Positions 1-6,778 of a DNA stretch of 35,231 nt are shown in pieces (the first letter of the stretch is position 1; the number at the start of each line of letters is the position of its first letter). The notes under the pieces were generated by a model. It searched no databases and was not told where the DNA came from. It saw nothing but the letters and a program-made list of their open reading frames with translations. The translations under genes were made by a program, and so were the position numbers. The DNA is taken from the NCBI GenBank assembly GCA_902798285.1, contig CADBVZ010000015.1, forward strand, positions 1 to 35,231, written 5' to 3'. The DNA is from an uncultured Prevotella sp. GTDB lineage: Bacteria > Bacteroidota > Bacteroidia > Bacteroidales > Bacteroidaceae.

Positions 1-1
1 G

Positions 2-151
2 CTGAAGAAGGAGTGTACGTTTAAGGCGGCTTACGTGGTGAGCTCGAAGAGCAAGACCATCGATGGCAAGAAGCGTACGTACCAGGAGAAGATTCCGATC
101 TCTTCGTTCGCTGTTGCCACGGCGACAGAGGGTAACCCCTCTGGAGATTAA
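2..151 (+). CDS. C-terminal fragment of an unidentified protein
   Basis: An open frame enters from the left edge and ends at a TAA at 149-151, leaving 49 residues of C-terminus. The fragment is rich in Lys, Ser and Thr (KKECTFKAAYVV near its start, SSFAVATATEGNPSGD at its end). I do not recognise the family from so little. The next gene is a smalltalk protein, and in Bacteroidales those commonly follow an HU-like DNA-binding protein gene, so an HU-like protein is a guess from context only. The stop codon runs directly into an AGAGGTG repeat. Confidence 0.45.
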   Translation: MKKECTFKAAYVVSSKSKTIDGKKRTYQEKIPISSFAVATATEGNPSGD

Positions 152-170
152 GAGGTGAGAGGTGAGGGGT
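151..170. repeat. AGAGGTG heptamer repeat, copy A
   Basis: Two perfect AGAGGTG units (151-157, 158-164) and a degenerate third. The first base is the last base of the preceding gene's stop codon. The same unit, or its complement CTCACCT, recurs in this window at 1397-1410, 1451-1461, 2466-2497 and 9211-9244. Confidence 0.7.
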
Positions 171-206
171 AACCACTAAATTTTTAACCCTTTAAAAATT
201 TGCATC

Positions 207-308
207 ATGACTAAGAAAGAAACCGCAAAGTTTATCGTGCAGTTGATTGCTTCTATAGCAACCGCTATTCTGACTGCACTGGGAGCAACATCGTGCGTGG
301 GAGCGTAG
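207..308 (+). CDS. smalltalk protein (33 aa)
   Basis: A 33-residue ORF from ATG at 207 to TAG at 306-308, too short for most gene callers. It starts MTKKETAKFIVQLIASIATA and ends LGATSCVGA. That layout is a charged N-terminus, one hydrophobic helix and a Leu-Gly-x-Thr-Ser-Cys end, which is the pattern annotated in Bacteroidales as smalltalk protein. The end also resembles a lipobox with Cys31 two residues before a stop-proximal Ala. The family's function is unknown. Such genes often lie between an HU-like gene and an N-acetylmuramoyl-L-alanine amidase gene; here no amidase follows and the next stretch is a hairpin cluster. Confidence 0.75.
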   Translation: MTKKETAKFIVQLIASIATAILTALGATSCVGA

Positions 309-323
309 CGGCCTGATGGCCGC
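308..323. other. Short GC-rich hairpin after the smalltalk gene
   Basis: A 6-bp perfect inverted repeat (GCGGCC, loop TGAT, GGCCGC) begins at the last base of the smalltalk stop codon. No T-run follows it on the plus strand, so it is not a classical terminator. It could still stall or stabilise the smalltalk transcript. Confidence 0.45.
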
Positions 324-326
324 AAA

Positions 327-493
327 TGACAGGGGACAGGGCCCAGTCAAAGTTGCCAAAATCGACAACCATGACATAGGGACCTGTCCCCGATGTCATT
401 TAGGGACCTGAGCACAGTGTCATTTAATAAAAAGCCCTCGGGAAGTGTGACTCCTGAGGGCTTTGTGGTGACAGGGGGCTGAGCCCGATGTCA
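327..493. repeat. REP-like imperfect palindrome cluster
   Basis: Several related hairpins share outer arms TGACA and TGTCA. The unit at 372-399 has inner arms GGGAC and GTCCC. The unit at 469-493 has inner arms GGGCT and AGCCC. A looser unit lies at 327-349 (TGAC...GGG...CCC...GTCA) and a half unit at 402-425. The inner stems differ in sequence but keep pairing. This resembles dispersed REP/BIME-type palindromes between genes. It flanks the terminator at 431-464 and explains most of the gap between the smalltalk gene and secG. Confidence 0.6.
430..464 (-). terminator. Intrinsic terminator of the secG operon
   Basis: Inverted repeat AAAGCCCTC-G-GGA (431-443) with TCC-T-GAGGGCTTT (452-464). 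Read on the minus strand it is followed by TTTTTATT, the usual U-tract, so it should end the leftward transcript about 35 bases after the secG stop. It may also stop rightward transcription from the smalltalk gene. Confidence 0.75.
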
Positions 494-497
494 TGTC

Positions 498-890
498 TTA
501 CTTGGCGGGCTGGGCGGGAGCTGCGGGAGCATCCTGAGCGGGAGCCTCAGCAGCAGGAGCAGCAGGCTGAGCTGCATCGTTCTGCTGGCTGGCACCGAAG
601 CCTGGCAAGTTGTTGGGGTTAGTGGCAGGAGCCTGATAGTTCTCCATTACTGAGCTGTTGCTGTCGGCCTGAGGGGCTACATAAGCGCAAGCCACGCTGA
701 TAACTACCATAAAGGCTGCGAGGGTCCAAGTGGCCTTCTCGACGAAGTCGGTGGTCTTACGAACACCACCAATCTGGTTGTAGCCTGAGAACTGAGAAGC
801 GAGACCGCCTCCCTTTGACTCCTGGATGAGCACGATGCCAATCATGAGCAGTGCTGCAATCACGATGAGAATTACAAATAATGTGTACAT
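498..890 (-). CDS. secG: Preprotein translocase subunit SecG
   Basis: SecG is the small inner-membrane partner of the SecYEG protein export channel. The 130-residue product has the expected plan. Helix 1 covers roughly residues 2-22. A conserved cytoplasmic loop follows with QESKGGGLASQFSG and the TTDFVEKATW segment. Helix 2 covers about residues 55-70. The tail from about residue 75 is a low-complexity Ala/Pro/Gln extension (many APA and PAAP steps), common in Bacteroidetes SecG and probably dispensable for translocation. It is the last gene of the leftward envelope operon: its start lies 8 bases after the stop of the TPR-like gene and a terminator follows its stop. Confidence 0.93.
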   Translation of the reverse strand: MYTLFVILIVIAALLMIGIVLIQESKGGGLASQFSGYNQIGGVRKTTDFVEKATWTLAAFMVVISVACAYVAPQADSNSSVMENYQAPATNPNNLPGFGASQQNDAAQPAAPAAEAPAQDAPAAPAQPAK

Positions 891-898
891 TTTTTTAA

Positions 899-1741
899 CT
901 ATATTTTTTTATTATTATTTATGATCAGCTTCTCTAAAAAGCGTATTTGGTCTGCAAAGTAAGCATTTTTTTTCGGAAATTGCAAACTTAATCGCTGAAT
1001 TATTTCAAGTGCCTTCGAATATCTACCTTGTTTTATGTAAATTCGGGCCAAAGTTTCAGTAAAATACTCCTCACCGATCTCATCTTCGGGCTTTTCGGCT
1101 GGTTTTTCGACCTGAGGCGTGAGCAACGGACCTTCGTTGAGCACGATACGGCCTGTGTCAGAATTTATGAACGAATCAATCAAGTCCTGTCCTGGCATCT
1201 GTGGCACCTCGCCGGGCATGCTTTCAGTGCCTGCATCTTCCTCCTCGGACTCCAGCAGATAAGCCACATAATCGACAGCTGCATCGGCTGGCGTGGGCTT
1301 GCGCTTGGTCTTGGGAGCATCTTCCTTGGGAATGGAATCGAGGAAGGTGTCGATGAGGGAAATGGTTCGGGAGTTTGCTCCTGTGGAGCTAGCTCCAGAG
1401 GTGAGAGGTGAAAGGCTACGGGTAGGCGAGCTTTGCTCGGGAATGAAGCTAGAGGTGAGAGATCTGCCCTCGGCCTTGGGAGCTGGCTTCTGGGTGGGCT
1501 TGCGGAGCTGGTAATGGGCGCCCTCGATCAGGGAGAACAGCACACGGCGATCGGTGATATAGATGGCTGCACGGCGCAGTTCCTCATCGAAAGAGGGATC
1601 GTGAAGCAGGAAGAGATTCTGGAGCATGAGCAGACGGGCCGTCTGGAAATAGGGATACAGCGCGAGCATGGACCGCAACTCATAGAGTGTATCGCGGTCA
1701 AGGCGTTCGGGGTGCTTAATCAGCTCTGTAATCCTCTCCAT
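899..1741 (-). CDS. TPR-like protein of unknown function between lptE and secG
   Basis: Conserved-looking protein with two folded ends and a low-complexity middle. Residues 1-85 are helical (ERITELIKHPERLDRDTLYE; LYPYFQTARLLMLQNL). The last 60 residues look like a TPR pair (ETLARIYIKQGRYSKALEII). The linker from about residue 90 to 200 is rich in Ser, Pro, Thr and Glu and contains two traces of the CTCACCT repeat (SLSPLTS). No signal peptide is seen, so it is probably cytoplasmic. The frame is open to a TTG at 1753, but I chose the ATG at 1741 (280 aa): the TTG lies only 2 bases from the lptE stop and would add just KIE-type residues. Its place between lptE and secG suggests an envelope or secretion-linked role, which is inference. 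Confidence 0.75.
   Translation of the reverse strand: MERITELIKHPERLDRDTLYELRSMLALYPYFQTARLLMLQNLFLLHDPSFDEELRRAAIYITDRRVLFSLIEGAHYQLRKPTQKPAPKAEGRSLTSSFIPEQSSPTRSLSPLTSGASSTGANSRTISLIDTFLDSIPKEDAPKTKRKPTPADAAVDYVAYLLESEEEDAGTESMPGEVPQMPGQDLIDSFINSDTGRIVLNEGPLLTPQVEKPAEKPEDEIGEEYFTETLARIYIKQGRYSKALEIIQRLSLQFPKKNAYFADQIRFLEKLIINNNKKI
1397..1461. repeat. AGAGGTG heptamer repeat, copy B (in coding sequence)
   Basis: Two AGAGGTG units at 1397-1410 and another at 1451-1457, inside the TPR-like gene's disordered linker. On the coding strand they read CTCACCT and encode SPLTS-type residues. Confidence 0.6.
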
Positions 1742-1755
1742 TTCAATCTTCAATC

Positions 1756-2277
1756 TTACCAGTTTGCCACAGTGGCGTTGAATATCTGTTCTACGATGTC
1801 CTTAATCATCTTGTTTACAAGCTCATCCTGCACGGAGTTGAGCGAGAGCGTTGACTCATAACTCTGCTGGGCCGTGAACTGCTGCTCAAAGTCCTCAGCA
1901 TGGTTGGTATTGTTAGTAAAGCGCACGTTGACGGTGATAGAGAGCTCGGTCATGGCCGAATAGCCTTCGGAGCTTACGGCCTTGTTGCGCTGCTCGTAGC
2001 GCGTGATTTCGCCCTCAATCTTCAGGTCGCCATTGCGCTTCACCTGTTCCAGCTTGGTATGGGTAGTGAACTCATCCTTCAGCGCATTGTTGAACATCGA
2101 TCCCATGGGTGCCCACACATAGCTGGCGCGGATGGGGAACTCGGCTATCTGGATGGTCTTGGTCTTTGTATAGTCGATGCTTGAACCGTTGAACTTATAG
2201 CTCACGGAGCAGGCCATGATGATCGTGGCTAACGCCGCGAGCATCGTGCACTTGAGGAGTTTATTGATCGAGTCCAT
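1756..2277 (-). CDS. lptE: LptE family outer-membrane LPS assembly lipoprotein
   Basis: LptE plugs and assists the LptD barrel that inserts lipopolysaccharide into the outer leaflet. The 173-residue product has a lipoprotein signal: a hydrophobic stretch from about residue 10, then the lipobox IMAC with Cys at about 23. After it comes the Bacteroidetes LptE start, SVSYKFNGSSID. The rest fits the small alpha/beta fold, including the pattern DGDLKIEGEITRYEQR with R/N for the first residues and TELSITVNVRFTN. The ATG lies inside the end of the sigma-54 activator gene (17-base overlap), so translation is probably coupled. Its neighbours secG and the TPR-like gene give an envelope-biogenesis context. 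Confidence 0.85.
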   Translation of the reverse strand: MDSINKLLKCTMLAALATIIMACSVSYKFNGSSIDYTKTKTIQIAEFPIRASYVWAPMGSMFNNALKDEFTTHTKLEQVKRNGDLKIEGEITRYEQRNKAVSSEGYSAMTELSITVNVRFTNNTNHAEDFEQQFTAQQSYESTLSLNSVQDELVNKMIKDIVEQIFNATVANW

Positions 2278-3493
2278 ATTGTTTCAGTCTGCGATAGAGG
2301 GTGCGATCGCTGATGCCGAGCTCCTGGGCGGCCTTGCGGCGATTGCCGTGATTGCGCTCAAGGGCTTTCTCGAGCATCTGCTTGCTCACATCGTTGAGGT
2401 TTAAGTTTTCGGGTTCGCGCTCTGGCTCCACATACTCCTCGGCGATGGCGTCCTCGACAGAAGCCAGGGGTGAGGGGTGAGAGGTGAGAGGTGAGAGCGA
2501 TGTGGGTACGGGCAGGGGATCGATGGTGGCTGGCTTGGCGGCCTGCACATCGTCGAGCTGCTTCTTGAGCAGGCCCATCTCACGACGCATATCATTCACA
2601 TTGCCTCGGAGCTCGAAGAGTATCTTATAGAGTATCTCGCGCTCGTTCTCGAACGAGTGGTCGCCACCCTCGCGATGGATGGTGGCCAACTGCGTGGTCT
2701 CCTGATCCTGCGGAATAAACTGGCTGAGCGTGGCAGCCGTGATGGTGCGCTCGGGCGAGAGAATGGATATCTGCTCGGTGATGTTCTTCAGCTGGCGCAC
2801 ATTGCCTGGCCACTTATACTTGAGCAGCAGCTGCTTGGCGCCCTCATCGAGCACGATGCGGTCCATCTTGTACTTCTCGGCCATCTGCATGGCAAACAGG
2901 CGGAAGAGCAGGATGATATCATCGCCACGATCGCGCAAAGGCGGCATCTGGATGGGGATGGAGTTCAGTCGATAGTAGAGATCCTCGCGGAAGCGGCCCT
3001 CGCTGATGGCCTGACGGATGTTGAGGTTGGTGGCAGCCACGATGCGTACATCGGTCTTGCGCACCTCGGTGGCACCCACGGGGATATACTCACCCGTTTC
3101 GAGCACACGCAGCAGTCGGGCTTGAGTGGCCAGAGGCAACTCGCCCACCTCGTCGAGGAACAGCGTACCCTTATTGGCCACGCCGAAATAGCCCGGCGAA
3201 TCATTGATGGCACCTGTAAACGAACCTTTTACATGACCGAAAAGCTCTGAGTCGATAGTACCCTCAGGGATGGAGCCGCAGTTGATGGCGAAATACTTTT
3301 CGCGACGGCGGGGCGAATTATCATGAATCACTCGGGGGATAATCTCCTTACCCACTCCACTCTCGCCCACAATGAGCACACTCAGATCGGTCGGCGCCAC
3401 TTGCAAAGCTACGTCGAGCACATGGTTCAATGCATCGCAATTACCCACGATGTTGTACCGCTGTTTGATGGTTTGAAGTTCAGAAGTCTTCAT
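2261..3493 (-). CDS. Sigma-54 dependent activator (AAA+ and Fis-type HTH, no receiver domain)
   Basis: Enhancer-binding protein that uses ATP to open sigma-54 promoters. With the ATG at 3493 it is 410 residues. Walker A is GESGVGKE at 43-50, the sigma-54 contact loop is GSFTGA at 90-95 (the family consensus is GAFTGA), and Walker B is LFLDEVGEL at about 113-121. The C-terminus is a Fis-type helix-turn-helix (AAQELGISDRTLYRRLKQYG). There is no receiver, GAF or PAS domain, so no visible sensing input. The linker before the HTH carries the heptamer repeat. A longer frame begins at 3535, but a strong -7 box (3502-3509) lies inside that extension, so I prefer 3493. It overlaps lptE by 17 bases. 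Confidence 0.9.
   Translation of the reverse strand: MKTSELQTIKQRYNIVGNCDALNHVLDVALQVAPTDLSVLIVGESGVGKEIIPRVIHDNSPRRREKYFAINCGSIPEGTIDSELFGHVKGSFTGAINDSPGYFGVANKGTLFLDEVGELPLATQARLLRVLETGEYIPVGATEVRKTDVRIVAATNLNIRQAISEGRFREDLYYRLNSIPIQMPPLRDRGDDIILLFRLFAMQMAEKYKMDRIVLDEGAKQLLLKYKWPGNVRQLKNITEQISILSPERTITAATLSQFIPQDQETTQLATIHREGGDHSFENEREILYKILFELRGNVNDMRREMGLLKKQLDDVQAAKPATIDPLPVPTSLSPLTSHPSPLASVEDAIAEEYVEPEREPENLNLNDVSKQMLEKALERNHGNRRKAAQELGISDRTLYRRLKQYGLDQ
2466..2497. repeat. Heptamer repeat, copy C (in the sigma-54 activator linker)
   Basis: Four consecutive 7-base units (plus strand GGGGTGA twice, then GAGGTGA twice), equal to CTCACCT/CTCACCC on the coding strand. In frame they encode LSPLTSHPSPL between the AAA+ domain and the DNA-binding domain. 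A 7-base change would shift the frame and remove the helix-turn-helix. Confidence 0.75.
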
Positions 3494-3501
3494 TGAGCTG
3501 A

Positions 3502-3509
3502 CAAAATTA
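3502..3509 (-). promoter_or_regulatory. -7 box upstream of the sigma-54 activator gene
   Basis: Minus-strand TAATTTTG matches the Bacteroidetes TAnnTTTG box. It ends 8 bases before the chosen ATG at 3493. No clear TTTG is seen 19-20 bases upstream. It would give an internal transcript for the activator, lptE, the TPR-like gene and secG, with a very short leader. Confidence 0.5.
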
Positions 3510-3559
3510 CATATTTTTTCTGAAACACTCTGCAATTTTGGCAGAAATTTAACGGAAAA

Positions 3560-4576
3560 TCACTTTTCGAGGGCTTTTTCGCGCTTATCGAACTTAATAA
3601 GCGCCAATCCGATGGCTGTCCAGATGAGTTCGCGCACTCGCACCAAGAGGGCTACGAAGATGCCTGCCTGGGCCGTCATGCTGAGTCCTTCGGTGGACAT
3701 GAGGAAGCCTCCCTCGCGACCACCCAACTGCAACGGCATGAAGAAGAGGATGTTGGCAAAAAGCGTGGTGAAGGCGTAGATGAGCACGCACTGGGGAATG
3801 GTGACCTCAGGCATGATGACCAGCAGAATGAAGTAGATCTCGAACGTAGAGAAGAACCTGCACAGGAACTCGAGAATAACAGCAGCCGTAAAGGTACGGG
3901 GATTCTGATTATGCAGGGCTGCGATCTGGGCATCGACCTCGGCGAGTTTCTCCTTATTGCGCTCTACGAAGGGTTGCGCCCAGCGTTTCACCATGGGGAA
4001 ATGGCTCAGGATGTTCATGCCCGTTACGGCGATGCCCTTGCGATAGCCTCGCTGGAAGAACCAGATGGCCAGCAGGGCCACAGCAGCAATGATGGGCAGC
4101 AGGATATACGTAAGCGGCGTCATCTTCTGCGTGAGGATGTAAAGGGGCACGGAGAGCAGCCAGAACCAGAAGTGGCTGTAGATGTGGGTCATCACAAAAA
4201 GGATGACCGAAGAGGAGGCGCGCTTGGTGCCGATCTTAGGCGAGAGCGACATGATGCGATAAGGCTCGCCACCCATGAGTCCGCCTGGCGTGGCATAATT
4301 GAGCGCAAAGGCCGAGACGGTAATCTTATAGAGCCACATGAATCCCACCTTACACCTACGGCACACGCCCTGATCATTGCCGATGGTATTGATGATGAGA
4401 TACCACGAAGCGGTATTGAAAAAATAGAGGAAGAACCAGAGCATGACGGCATTGAAGAACCAATAGCCTGCATGCTGAATGCCTGCCCAGACCTCGCGGA
4501 AATCGAGCTGGGATGCCATCACAATCAGTACTAACAGACCGAAAATGAAAAAGGCGTTCTGGTATTTCTTCTTCAT
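3560..4576 (-). CDS. Flippase-like integral membrane protein (LPG-synthase TM / UPF0104 family)
   Basis: A 338-residue polytopic protein with about eight hydrophobic segments (for example residues 9-21, 36-55 and 150-175). The family marker is the GGLMGGEPYR stretch at about 118-127, together with a late FFMPLQLGGREGGF motif, as in the lysylphosphatidylglycerol synthase transmembrane superfamily (PF03706). Family members are thought to move or modify lipids at the membrane. There is no catalytic aminoacyl-transfer domain, so only the membrane half is present and the substrate is unknown. The ATG overlaps the pdxA-like stop by four bases (ATGA), so the two are co-translated. Confidence 0.82.
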   Translation of the reverse strand: MKKKYQNAFFIFGLLVLIVMASQLDFREVWAGIQHAGYWFFNAVMLWFFLYFFNTASWYLIINTIGNDQGVCRRCKVGFMWLYKITVSAFALNYATPGGLMGGEPYRIMSLSPKIGTKRASSSVILFVMTHIYSHFWFWLLSVPLYILTQKMTPLTYILLPIIAAVALLAIWFFQRGYRKGIAVTGMNILSHFPMVKRWAQPFVERNKEKLAEVDAQIAALHNQNPRTFTAAVILEFLCRFFSTFEIYFILLVIMPEVTIPQCVLIYAFTTLFANILFFMPLQLGGREGGFLMSTEGLSMTAQAGIFVALLVRVRELIWTAIGLALIKFDKREKALEK

Positions 4577-5625
4577 TCTTCTTTCTTCTGGGGCTCGCGA
4601 TCCTTGGCCTTGGGAATGGCAAAGCGCACTTTCTCGCCATCCTCGCGCTTCTCGTGGTAGAGCTTGGGCAGCGGATGGGCCAGCGGCTCATCGTAGTTGA
4701 TGCGATTGCGATACATATCGACAGCCGTATAAACGGCATGACGCAGCGACTGTTCGCTGGCGATACCCTCGCCTGCGATATCGAAGGCGGGACCATGATC
4801 GGGGGTGGTGCAGATGGCTGTGATACCAGCCTTGAGCTTCACACCATACTCCTGAGTCAGCGTCTTGAAGGGGGCAATAGCCTGATCGTCGTACATGGCC
4901 AGCACACCATCGAACTGCTCAAACATCTGCTCACCAAAGAACTCATCGGCCACGTAAGGACCAAAGGCCTGAACACGCTCCTTCTCCAATGCCTCGATGG
5001 CTGGCAGGATGATCTCCTGCTCCTCAGTGCCGGGCTGAGGATTGAGTGCCAAAACGGCGATGCGGGGATTGGAGATGCGGAAGTCGCGCTTGAGGCTCTT
5101 ATTGAACATGACACCCTTCTCGACCAGCTTCTCGATGGTAATAGCCTGTGGAACATCCTTGATTGGTAAACGATTGGTAACCAGTCCGATACGTACAACA
5201 TCATTAAGCATCACAAGAAGTGAGCGATCCTCCTTGGCAGGATTAGGATTGGGCTTGACGGGAGCCATCACGAGCACATCGTAGAGGCCTCGCTGCAGAT
5301 CCTCCTTGGCACGCTGAACGGCCTTGCGGGCAGCAGCATCCGACTCGTCGGTGGGCTGACCCAACTCTACCTTCACCTCCTCGTCGAAGGTAGCCAGAAG
5401 GTTCAATCGGCCATCGCGCGCATCCTCAGCCGAATTGATGATGCTGAAGGGCGTTTCGAGGTTCATAGCCTTACGGTGATAGGCTGCCACCTTGGGCGAG
5501 CCGTATATGATAGGTGTGCACATATCGAACATCATGGGATCCTCAAACGTCTTGAAGATCACCTCGTAGCCGATGCCGTTAGTGTCGCCATGCGTGATTG
5601 CCACGCGAATCTTTCTTTCTTCCAT
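4573..5625 (-). CDS. PdxA-like protein lacking the metal-binding histidines
   Basis: Clear homologue of 4-hydroxythreonine-4-phosphate dehydrogenase (vitamin B6 synthesis), 350 aa. Retained parts include the N-terminus (RVAITHGDTNGIGYE), the stretch LPIKDVPQAIT, the motif LNP, GPYVADEFFG, and DHGPAFDIAGEG. The active site is altered. The loop that carries GHTE in true PdxA (E. coli His166) is missing, with only about 12 residues between MAPV and LLVML where E. coli has about 27. The LNPHAGE motif (His211) reads LNPQPGTEE with about seven residues lost. The MYHDQG motif (His266) reads MYDDQA. All three zinc/metal ligands are therefore gone. Either the enzyme is inactive on the B6 intermediate or it has a new role. 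It sits 7 bases after rlmN and overlaps the next gene by ATGA. Confidence 0.82.
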   Translation of the reverse strand: MEERKIRVAITHGDTNGIGYEVIFKTFEDPMMFDMCTPIIYGSPKVAAYHRKAMNLETPFSIINSAEDARDGRLNLLATFDEEVKVELGQPTDESDAAARKAVQRAKEDLQRGLYDVLVMAPVKPNPNPAKEDRSLLVMLNDVVRIGLVTNRLPIKDVPQAITIEKLVEKGVMFNKSLKRDFRISNPRIAVLALNPQPGTEEQEIILPAIEALEKERVQAFGPYVADEFFGEQMFEQFDGVLAMYDDQAIAPFKTLTQEYGVKLKAGITAICTTPDHGPAFDIAGEGIASEQSLRHAVYTAVDMYRNRINYDEPLAHPLPKLYHEKREDGEKVRFAIPKAKDREPQKKEE

Positions 5626-5632
5626 ATATTTT

Positions 5633-6676
5633 TTACTTTTTTACCTTTTTACCTTTAACAGCCGTAGATAAGAGTCCGCAGGCAGCGAAGATATCCTGTC
5701 CGCGACTGGCACGGATGGTGGTAAACACCCCATGCTTCGTGAGGTAATCCCTCAGCGACTCCATGCGCTTCTCGTCGGCTCCAGGCAGATCCACATCAGG
5801 AATCTCGTGAAAACGGATGAGGTTCACCCTGCACTCCAAGCCCTGAAGCAACTTCACAATCTCACGGGCGTGGGTGGGAGTATCGTTGAGTCCTGCAAAA
5901 CAGATGTACTCGAACGAACAACGGCGCTGGTGGGTGAAGTCGTACTGCTTGAGCAGACTGACCACCTCAGTGATCGACATCTGGCGCTCGGCAGGCATCA
6001 GCATCTGGCGCTGCTCAGGCAGTGGTGAATGCATGGAGATGGCCACATGACACTCGCTCTCATCCAAGAATCGCTTCAGCTTATTCTTCACACCAACACT
6101 CGAAACGGTGATGCGCTTAGGACTCCAAGCATAACTATAATCAGCGGTAAGTATCTCAGTGGATCTCAGTACGTTATCGAGATTATCCATAGGCTCGCCT
6201 TGGCCCATGAAAACGATATTAGTCAGCGTCTCGCGCTCGGGCAAGGCATAGATCTGATTCAGGATATCACCAGCCGTGAGGCTGCCTTCGAAACCCTGCT
6301 TACCAGTCTGGCAGAACAGGCAGTTCATCTTACAGCCCACCTGGCACGACACGCAGAGCGTGGCACGATCGCCGTCAGGAATATAGACCGTCTCAACGAA
6401 TTTATCGCCACCAGCCACAGGAAACAGATACTTGATGGTGCCATCCACGGAGCGCTGACAATCGATGGGATCCATCGCACCAACCACGAACTGCTCAGAG
6501 AGCCGCTCGCGATTAGCCTTCGAGATATTGGTCATCTCGTCGATGCTCCTCACATGCTGCTGATAGAGCCATTTCACGATCTGGCCAGCCGTAAACTGGG
6601 GCATACCCAGCGCCTTTACTGCCGACTTCAATTCGTCGAGGCTCATGCCTAACAACACTTTCTTTTCGCTGTCCAT
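5633..6676 (-). CDS. rlmN: 23S rRNA / tRNA adenine C2-methyltransferase RlmN
   Basis: Radical-SAM enzyme that methylates C2 of adenosine 2503 in 23S rRNA and of A37 in some tRNAs. The 347-residue product has the expected order. An N-terminal domain carries the [11 protein letters not shown] pattern. The iron-sulfur site is CKMNCLFC (CxxxCxxC). It then has [12 protein letters not shown] for SAM binding, SVGV and ISMHSPL strands, and RFHEIP. The end, [12 protein letters not shown], supplies the second catalytic Cys of the ping-pong mechanism. Length is normal. It is the first gene of the leftward run to secG. A -7 box lies about 17 bases upstream of its ATG. Confidence 0.95.
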   Translation of the reverse strand: MDSEKKVLLGMSLDELKSAVKALGMPQFTAGQIVKWLYQQHVRSIDEMTNISKANRERLSEQFVVGAMDPIDCQRSVDGTIKYLFPVAGGDKFVETVYIPDGDRATLCVSCQVGCKMNCLFCQTGKQGFEGSLTAGDILNQIYALPERETLTNIVFMGQGEPMDNLDNVLRSTEILTADYSYAWSPKRITVSSVGVKNKLKRFLDESECHVAISMHSPLPEQRQMLMPAERQMSITEVVSLLKQYDFTHQRRCSFEYICFAGLNDTPTHAREIVKLLQGLECRVNLIRFHEIPDVDLPGADEKRMESLRDYLTKHGVFTTIRASRGQDIFAACGLLSTAVKGKKVKK

Positions 6677-6693
6677 CTTTGTGATTTTGGGGA

Positions 6694-6701
6694 CAAAGGT
6701 A
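6694..6701 (-). promoter_or_regulatory. -7 box of the rlmN operon promoter
   Basis: Minus-strand TACCTTTG, an exact TAnnTTTG match, 17 bases from the rlmN ATG at 6676. The -33 region is not clear, as the 20 bases upstream are A/T tracts. It is back to back with the promoter of the fusion gene at 6720-6751. Confidence 0.6.
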
Positions 6702-6719
6702 CAAAAAAATTATTAATTC

Positions 6720-6751
6720 TTTGGTATTCTCGGAAAATATTGCGAAATTTG
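6720..6751 (+). promoter_or_regulatory. Promoter of the GT-DUF4922-SpoIID gene
   Basis: TTTG at 6720-6723, a 20-base spacer, then GAAATTTG at 6744-6751 (consensus TAnnTTTG, one mismatch). The ATG is at 6779. An upstream in-frame TTG at 6740 lies inside this promoter, which argues for the ATG. Confidence 0.55.
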
Positions 6752-6778
6752 CACCTTATTAATATACTATTATACCCC

